Of a stretch of DNA of 64,000 bases, positions 58,528 to 64,000 are shown one piece after another; the first letter of the stretch is position 1; every line of letters begins with the position of its first letter. A program made the position numbers and the translations under genes. The DNA comes from Streptomyces sp. NBC_01716 (lineage in GTDB: Bacteria > Actinomycetota > Actinomycetes > Streptomycetales > Streptomycetaceae), in contig NZ_CP109181.1 of the NCBI RefSeq assembly GCF_036248275.1, positions 186,001-250,000 on the forward strand, given 5' to 3'. The notes under the pieces were generated by a model. It was given only the letters and a program-made list of their open reading frames with translations. It made no database searches and had not been told where the DNA came from.

Positions 58528-59826
58528 ATGAAGACACGAGCACGGTTCCGTCGAGCCGTCGCGGGCGGCGCGGCGCTGGCTCTGAGTCTGGGCCTGGCGG
58601 CCTGCGGCGGCGACTCCTCCTCCGGCGGTTCGGACGAGTTCCACGTACTGGTCTACGGCGATGCCACGAACAAGGTGGAGGAGCGAATCGTCGCGACGTT
58701 CAACAAGACCTCCGAGGTCAAGGCGGTCCTGGACACCGTTCCCGGCGCCGACTACCAGCAGAAGCTCCAGACGGTCATCAACACCCCGCAGGCGCCCGAC
58801 GTGTTCTTCAACTGGGGCGGCGGCAGCATCAAGCCCTTCGTCGACGCGGACCTGCTGCTGCCGCTCGACGACATGATCAAGAACGAGCCGGGGCTGAAGT
58901 CGAACTTCCTCCCTTCGGTCTTCGAAACCGCGCAGGTCGACGGGAAGTCGTACGGCGTGCCGATGCGCGGCACCCAGCCGGTGCTCCTCTTCCACAACAA
59001 GAAGGTGCTCGCCGACGCCGGCGTCGAGACACCCCGCACCTGGGACGACCTGCTGGCCGCCGTGAAGACCCTGAAGGGCGAGGGCATCACGCCCATCGCT
59101 CTCGGCGGCGGCGACAGGTGGACCACGATGATGTGGTTCGAGTATCTGTACGACCGTGTCGCGGGCCCCGAGCTGTTCAAGAAGGCGCTGGCCGGTGACA
59201 AGGAGGCCTGGGCGAGCGCCGACAGCGAGAAGGCGCTGGACATGCTGAGGGAACTCATCGACGCGGGCGCCTTCGGCACCAACTACGACTCGGTCAAGTT
59301 CACCGACGGCGGCTCACCCGCCCTGGTGGCAAGCGGCAAGGCGGCCTTCGAGCTGATGGGGTCGTGGGCGTACTCCACCCAGCAGGACGCGGACCCCGAC
59401 TTCGCCAAGAACGAGCTCGGTTACGGCGCCTTCCCGAGCGTCGAGGGCGGCAAGGGTGACGCGGCCAACCTCGTCGGCAACACCAACAACTTCTACTCGG
59501 TCCGCGAGTCGACCAAGCACGCGGACGCGATAGCCGAGTTCCTGAAGCTCATGTACTCGGACGAGTTCGTCGAGTCCCAACTCGCCATCGGCAATCTGCC
59601 GACCACCACGAACACCGCGAAGTTCCTGGACTCCGCCGACAACCCGGAGTACCTGAAGTACCAGTACGACTTGGTGGAGAAGGCGCCCGCGTTCCAGCTC
59701 TCGTGGGACCAGGCGTATCCCCCGAAGAACATGACGCCCATCTATGTGGCGGTCCAGCAGTTCTTCAACGGGCAGCTCGACGCGGACGGCTTCATCAAGG
59801 CCATGCAAGCCCTCACGACCACCTGA
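58528..59826 (+). CDS. Sugar ABC transporter substrate-binding lipoprotein
   Basis: A 432-residue lipoprotein with AAAGG seven bases before ATG 58528. The signal ends in LALSLGLAACGGDSSS (lipobox LAAC). The mature part is a family 1 solute-binding protein: VYGDATNKVEERIVATFNKTSEVKAVLDTVPGADYQQKLQTVINTPQAPDVFFNWGGGSIKPFVDADLLLPLDD, GKSYGVPMRGTQPVLLFHNKKVLADAGVETPRTWDDLLAAVKTLKGEGITPIALGG, ELMGSWAYST and PTTTNTAKFLDSADNPEYLKYQYDLVEKAPAFQLSWDQAYP. It captures an oligosaccharide, perhaps xylobiose or a cello-type sugar, and delivers it to the two permeases downstream. Streptomyces systems of this type use the shared ATPase MsiK, which explains the missing ATPase gene. Confidence 0.9.
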   Translation: MKTRARFRRAVAGGAALALSLGLAACGGDSSSGGSDEFHVLVYGDATNKVEERIVATFNKTSEVKAVLDTVPGADYQQKLQTVINTPQAPDVFFNWGGGSIKPFVDADLLLPLDDMIKNEPGLKSNFLPSVFETAQVDGKSYGVPMRGTQPVLLFHNKKVLADAGVETPRTWDDLLAAVKTLKGEGITPIALGGGDRWTTMMWFEYLYDRVAGPELFKKALAGDKEAWASADSEKALDMLRELIDAGAFGTNYDSVKFTDGGSPALVASGKAAFELMGSWAYSTQQDADPDFAKNELGYGAFPSVEGGKGDAANLVGNTNNFYSVRESTKHADAIAEFLKLMYSDEFVESQLAIGNLPTTTNTAKFLDSADNPEYLKYQYDLVEKAPAFQLSWDQAYPPKNMTPIYVAVQQFFNGQLDADGFIKAMQALTTT

Positions 59827-59840
59827 GAGGGACGTCCTTC

Positions 59841-60760
59841 ATGGTTTCCCTCACCGCTCCCGTAGCGAAGGACGGGCACCGGCCCGCCGCCGGACCGGCC
59901 GGCCCGGTATCGGCTGGGCGCTGCCCGCCGTCCTGTTCTTCGCGCTGTTCGCCGTCGTGCCGCTGGTACTGGTGGCCGTCCTGTCCTTCACCACCTGGTC
60001 GGGCCTGGGCGCACCGGAGTTCGCCGGTTTCGACAACTGGGTCACGCTGTTCCACGACCCGGTGATGATCAAGAGTCTGTGGCTGAGCGTGCTGCTCACC
60101 GTCCTCGGGGTGCTGGTCCAGACCCCGTTGAGCATTCTGCTCGGAGTCTGGGCGGCGGGCCCGCAGCGCAACCGGGCCGTGCTGTCGGCGGTCTTCTTCG
60201 TCCCGCTGCTGCTGTCGGCGACCGCCGTCTCGGTGCTGTGGCGGGCCCTGCTCGACCCGAACTTCGGCGTCCCAGCGGAGGCGGCCTGGCTCTTCGGGGA
60301 CGGCAACCTCCTCGGCAGCCGTACGGGGGCCATCTCCGTACTGGTGCTGGTGAGCGCCTGGCAGTACACCCCGCTGCACGCACTGATCTACCAGGGCGCG
60401 ACGCGCGCGATCCCGGCGGTTCTCTACCAGGCGGCGGAGATCGACGGCGCGGGGCGGGTGCGCCAGTTCTTCCACGTCACCCTGCCGCAGCTGCGCAACT
60501 CCGTCATCACGTCGGTGATCCTGATGGTCGTCGGGGGGCTCACCACCTTCGACACGGTGCTGATCCTCACCCAGGGCGGACCGGGCACCGACACCACCAT
60601 CAGCGCCTACTACATGTATCAAAAGGCCTTCAAGGGCTTCGAGTTCGGCGCGGGCGCGGCCATCGCGCTGCTGCTGGTCCTGGTGGCCACGGCCATCTCA
60701 CTGGTCGTGGTGCGGGTCTCCGGCTACGACAGGATGGCCGGCACCAAGGAAGGCATGTGA
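59841..60760 (+). pseudogene. Sugar ABC permease 1 (apparently frameshifted near the N-terminus)
   Basis: The ATG at 59841 (with GAGAGGG upstream) starts MVSLTAPVAKDGHRPAAGP and runs into another frame. The permease itself begins in the next frame at RTGRPGIGWALPAVLFFALFAVVPLVLVAVLSF and continues to TGA 60758-60760, with six membrane segments and the EAA loop YQAAEIDGAGRVRQFFHVTLPQLRNS. No ATG, GTG or TTG in that frame fits a normal start. A single missing base in CCCGCCGCCGG (about 59884-59894) explains it: adding one C gives HRPARRTGRPGIGW in one frame. It is either a real lesion or a sequencing error; the rest of the protein is intact. Confidence 0.75.
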
Positions 60761-61578
60761 TGAGGCGCCGCCCCAACTACCTGGCGGGCGTGGGCGTCAC
60801 GCTGTGGCTGTTCGTCGTCGGCCTGCCGCTGTACGTCATGCTCGGCGCCGGTGTGCAGTCGCGCCCGGACTACAACGCGGGCGGCCCGCTGGGCTTCCCC
60901 GACCACTTCACGCTCGACAACTATCTCGACAACTTCTCGAACGGGTTCGGCCGGTACTTCCTCAACACCCTGATCGTGACGGCCAGTGTGGTCGCGATCG
61001 TCCTGCTCCTCGTCCCGCCACTGGCGTTCACGATCGTCCGCAACCGGGGGCGCGCCACGTCCGGCGTCTTCCGGCTCTTCCTGCTGGGGCTGGCGATCCC
61101 CGCGCAGGCGGTGATCGTGCCCATGTTCTACGTCATCAGTGAGGCGGGGCTCTACGACAACCTCATCGGCGTCATCCTGCCGACGGCCGCGTTCTGCATG
61201 CCGGTCTGTGTGCTCATCCTGACCGGCACCATGCGCGACATCACCGACGACCTCTTCGAGGCGATGGCCATCGACGGGGCGGACGCGCGGCGGGTGTTCT
61301 TCCAGCTCGTCGTGCCGCTGTCGAAGAGCGGGCTGTCCACCGTCGTGGTGTTCGCCGCGCTCCAGGCGTGGAACGGGTTCCTCTTCCCGCTCGTGCTCAC
61401 CCAGTCCGAGGAGTCCAAGGTGATCACCCTCGGTCTGTACGACTTCCAGACCCAGCACGGCGTCGAGATCCCGGGCCTGCTGGCCGCCGTGGTGCTGTCC
61501 ACCGTGCCCGTCCTGCTCGTCTACCTGTTCGCCCGGCGGGCCCTGGTCCAGGGGCTGATGGGCGTCGGAGGAAAGTGA
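60760..61578 (+). CDS. Sugar ABC permease 2
   Basis: A 272-residue MalG-type permease. ATG 60760 overlaps the TGA of permease 1 (ATGA-type overlap), so translation is coupled. Six membrane segments are visible, from YLAGVGVTLWLFVVGLPLYVMLGAGV to IPGLLAAVVLSTVPVLLVYLFARRALVQGLMGVGG, with the EAA loop LFEAMAIDGADARRVFFQLVVPLSKSGLSTV. It forms the membrane channel with permease 1 and imports the sugar held by the binding protein. The stop TGA overlaps the GTG of the next gene. Confidence 0.92.
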   Translation: MRRRPNYLAGVGVTLWLFVVGLPLYVMLGAGVQSRPDYNAGGPLGFPDHFTLDNYLDNFSNGFGRYFLNTLIVTASVVAIVLLLVPPLAFTIVRNRGRATSGVFRLFLLGLAIPAQAVIVPMFYVISEAGLYDNLIGVILPTAAFCMPVCVLILTGTMRDITDDLFEAMAIDGADARRVFFQLVVPLSKSGLSTVVVFAALQAWNGFLFPLVLTQSEESKVITLGLYDFQTQHGVEIPGLLAAVVLSTVPVLLVYLFARRALVQGLMGVGGK

Positions 61579-63950
61579 CCGACAACGTGACCACCGACGC
61601 CCCCGCGAGCGAGACCGCCGCCGGGGACCGGCTCCGGGCCGACCGTAGCGCCCGCGTCGACGAGCTGATCGCCGCCATGACCCTGGCAGAGAAGCTGGCC
61701 CAGCTGTACGGCCTGTGGGCGGGCGCCTCCGCCGACGGCGCCGAAGTCGCCCCGCACCAGCACGACATGGACGAGCCGCCCGCCCTGGACGAGCTGATCC
61801 CGCACGGACTCGGCCAGCTGACCCGGCCGTTCGGCACCGTCCCCGTCGATCCCGCCCTGGGCGCACTGTCCCTGATGCGCAGTCAGGAACGGATCGTCGC
61901 GGGCAACCGGTTCGGTATTCCGGCGATGGCCCACGACGAGTGTCTGGCGGGCTTCGCAGCCTGGGGTGCCACCACCTATCCGGTCCCCCTGTCCTGGGGC
62001 GCCGCCTTCGATCCCGGACTGGTCCGGGAGATGGCGGCGGCGATCGGGAGCGACATGCGGTCGGTGGGTGTCCACCAGGGCCTCGCTCCGGTGCTGGACG
62101 TGGTGCGCGACGCGCGATGGGGCCGGGTCGAGGAGACCATCGGGGAGGACCCGTATCTGGTCGGGAGCATCGCCACCGCGTACGTCCAGGGGCTGGAGTC
62201 CACCGGTCTGGTCGCCACGCTGAAACACTTCGCCGGCTATTCGGCCTCCCGCGCCGGCCGCAATCTGGCCCCGGTGAGCATGGGGCCGAGAGAGCGCGCC
62301 GACGTCATGCTCCCGCCCTTCGAGATGGCGTTCAGGGAGAGCGGCGCACGGTCGGTGATGCACGCGTACACCGACACCGACGGTCTGCCCGCCGCGGCCG
62401 ACGAGCAGTTGCTGACCGGGCTGCTCCGGGACACCTGGGGTTTCGAAGGCACCGTCGTGGCCGACTACTTCGGCATCGCGTTCCTCAAGTCCCTGCACGG
62501 GGTGGCCGCCGACTGGGGGCAGGCGGCGGCCCTGGCGCTGACCGCCGGGGTCGACGTCGAGCTGCCGACCGTGAAGACGTTCGGGCCGCCCCTGCGGAAG
62601 GCCGTAGCCGCAGGGGAGTTGACCACGAAGGTGGTCGACCGGGCCCTGCGCCGGGTGCTGACGCAGAAGGCCCAGCTCGGGCTGCTGGACCCGGACTGGA
62701 GCCCGCTGCCGCCCGCCCTGGCGGACGCCGATCTCGACGCGCCCGACCGGCTGCGCGACACCGTGAACCTGGACACCGCCGCGCACCGGGACATCTCCCG
62801 CCGCCTCGCGGAGCGATCGGTGATCCTGCTGCGCAACGACGGGGTCCTGCCGCTGGACCGGCCCGCGCGGATCGCGGTCGTGGGTCCCCAGGCCGACACG
62901 CCCACAGCGGTCCTCGGCTGCTACTCCTTCCCCGTCCATGTGGGGTCCCAGCATCCCGGCACCCCGGCCGGGGTGCAGCTGCCCACGCTGCTCCAGGCGC
63001 TGATGTCGGAGTTCCCCGGGTGCGAGATCGTCACCGCGGCCGGCTGCGCCGTCGACTCGGCGGTCACCGACGGATTCGCCGCCGCGCTGCGGGCGGTGCG
63101 CGGTGCGGACGTGATCGTCGCAGCTCTCGGCGACCGGGCGGGGCTCTTCGGCCGGGGTACGAGCGGCGAGGGCTGCGACGCGGAGTCGCTGGCCCTGCCG
63201 GGCGTGCAGCAGCAGTTGCTCGACACCCTGCTGGACACCGGTACACCGGTGGTGGTGACGCTGGTCGCGGGACGGCCGTACGCGCTGGGCGACGGGACCG
63301 TGGACGCCTCGGCCGCGATCGTGCAGACCTTCTTCCCCGGGCAGGAGGGCACGCGGGCGATAGCGGGGGTGCTGAGCGGCCGGGTCGAGCCGTCGGGCCG
63401 GCTGCCGGTGAGCGTTCCGCGGCGGCCGGGCGGGCAGCCGTCCACGTATCTGGCGGCGCGGCTGGCGCGGGCCGGCGACTCGTCCAGTGTCGATCCGACG
63501 CCCGCGTTCGCGTTCGGGCACGGGCTGACGTACACCTCGTTCGTGTGGTCCGGGCTGACCGCCGACAGTGCCGCCGCGACCGACGGCGAACTGCGGCTGT
63601 CGTTCACCGTGCGCAACACCGGGCCACGGCCTGGTACGGAAGTGGTGCAGCTGTATCTGCACGACCCGGTCGCCTCGGTCGTGCAGCCGGTCCAGCGGCT
63701 CGTGGGCTATCTGCGGGTGCCGCTGGAACCGGGCGAGACGGCGAGGATCAGCGCCGTCGTCCCCGCCGACCTGGCCTCCTTCACCGGGCGGGACGGGCGC
63801 CGGATCGTGGAGCCTGGCGAGCTGGAGCTACGGCTCGGCGCCTCCAGCGCGGACACCCGGCTCACTGCCCAGGTCACGCTGACCGGTGCCGTACGGGAGG
63901 TGGACCACACCCGTGCGCTGCACGCCCGGATGAGCCAGGAGGAGGAGTAG
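61575..63950 (+). CDS. GH3 beta-glycosidase (beta-glucosidase/beta-xylosidase type)
   Basis: A 791-residue cytosolic GH3 enzyme. GTG 61575 overlaps the TGA of permease 2 and has GGAGGA five bases upstream. It has no signal peptide, so it cleaves the imported sugar inside the cell. Domain 1 is a TIM barrel (VDELIAAMTLAEKLAQLYGLW, AHDECLAGFAAWGATTYPVPLSWGAAFDPGLVREMA, GRVEETIGEDPYLVGSIA, LKHFAGYSASRAGRN) with the nucleophile Asp297 in GTVVADYFGIA. The C-domain (VILLRNDGVLPLDRPARIAVVGPQAD) and a fibronectin-like tail follow. The LYGLW segment and the locus layout resemble beta-xylosidases such as BxlA. The exact sugar is open. Confidence 0.92.
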   Translation: MTDNVTTDAPASETAAGDRLRADRSARVDELIAAMTLAEKLAQLYGLWAGASADGAEVAPHQHDMDEPPALDELIPHGLGQLTRPFGTVPVDPALGALSLMRSQERIVAGNRFGIPAMAHDECLAGFAAWGATTYPVPLSWGAAFDPGLVREMAAAIGSDMRSVGVHQGLAPVLDVVRDARWGRVEETIGEDPYLVGSIATAYVQGLESTGLVATLKHFAGYSASRAGRNLAPVSMGPRERADVMLPPFEMAFRESGARSVMHAYTDTDGLPAAADEQLLTGLLRDTWGFEGTVVADYFGIAFLKSLHGVAADWGQAAALALTAGVDVELPTVKTFGPPLRKAVAAGELTTKVVDRALRRVLTQKAQLGLLDPDWSPLPPALADADLDAPDRLRDTVNLDTAAHRDISRRLAERSVILLRNDGVLPLDRPARIAVVGPQADTPTAVLGCYSFPVHVGSQHPGTPAGVQLPTLLQALMSEFPGCEIVTAAGCAVDSAVTDGFAAALRAVRGADVIVAALGDRAGLFGRGTSGEGCDAESLALPGVQQQLLDTLLDTGTPVVVTLVAGRPYALGDGTVDASAAIVQTFFPGQEGTRAIAGVLSGRVEPSGRLPVSVPRRPGGQPSTYLAARLARAGDSSSVDPTPAFAFGHGLTYTSFVWSGLTADSAAATDGELRLSFTVRNTGPRPGTEVVQLYLHDPVASVVQPVQRLVGYLRVPLEPGETARISAVVPADLASFTGRDGRRIVEPGELELRLGASSADTRLTAQVTLTGAVREVDHTRALHARMSQEEE

Positions 63951-64000
63951 ATCACCCTGATGCGGGGTCAGCGGACGTACATAACAGGGCATATGACTCG

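Noticed and set aside
63993..64000. ATG at 63993 as the start of the next gene
   Set aside because: Only eight bases remain in the window, too few to support a call.

Overview
The window is chromosomal DNA of a Streptomyces-like actinomycete. The evidence is very high GC with strong third-position GC bias, GTG and TTG starts, leaderless promoters, Tat-type signal peptides, many divergent regulator/target pairs, a DasR-type operator at a chitinase gene, and a sugar ABC locus without its own ATPase gene. I see no rRNA, tRNA, CRISPR array, phage region or antibiotic gene cluster. It reads as an accessory chromosomal region rich in secreted enzymes, small regulators and decayed mobile DNA.

Layout. 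1-5.5 kb: the end of an FMN reductase, an aldo/keto reductase, and secreted cell-wall enzymes (PGRP-type amidase, L,D-transpeptidase-like lipoprotein, lactonase-like propeller). 5.6-16.2 kb: regulator/target pairs (MerR with an old-yellow-enzyme reductase, Rrf2 with an NAD(P)-binding protein, ArsR with an MFS pump, MarR with an EamA transporter, LacI with an SDR), ending in a half-deleted MHS transporter. 17-21.4 kb: a VOC protein, zinc-free L31, a GNAT, a MITE exactly at the GNAT stop codon, then an IS1380-like element whose transposase centre is replaced by two oxidoreductase genes. 21.4-26 kb: deacetylase, SDR, MGDG-synthase-like glycosyltransferase and a GH19 chitinase. 26-34 kb: a secreted GH2 enzyme, a short threonyl-tRNA synthetase behind a threonine-codon leader peptide, a 2OG oxygenase, and an NhaA-DsbA fusion. 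34-41.8 kb: a PLP deaminase gene split by a second MITE, then deacetylase, carbonic anhydrase, AlkB, ADP-ribosylglycohydrolase and lipase genes. 41.9-46.1 kb: an organosulfur operon (Cys-codon leader peptide, flavin reductase, FMN monooxygenase, cysteine-free Rrf2 regulator, SfnB/DszC-like monooxygenase). 46.1-57.2 kb: ROK regulator, nucleotidyltransferase, two-domain SDR, TerC/DUF475 protein, DUF3533 membrane protein, GH78 rhamnosidase and a type II NADH dehydrogenase. 57.3-63.95 kb: a LacI-controlled sugar locus (binding protein, two permeases, GH3 glycosidase) resembling xylobiose/beta-xyloside loci; the first permease reads as frameshifted.

Themes. The most unusual features are two amino-acid attenuators (Thr ahead of the short ThrRS, Cys ahead of the sulfur operon), the passenger-carrying IS1380-like element, and two related MITEs whose insertion sites can be reconstructed to the base. 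Many regulator genes sit next to clear palindromic operators, so several local circuits can be proposed from sequence alone. All functional calls come from reading the sequence; no database search was run.
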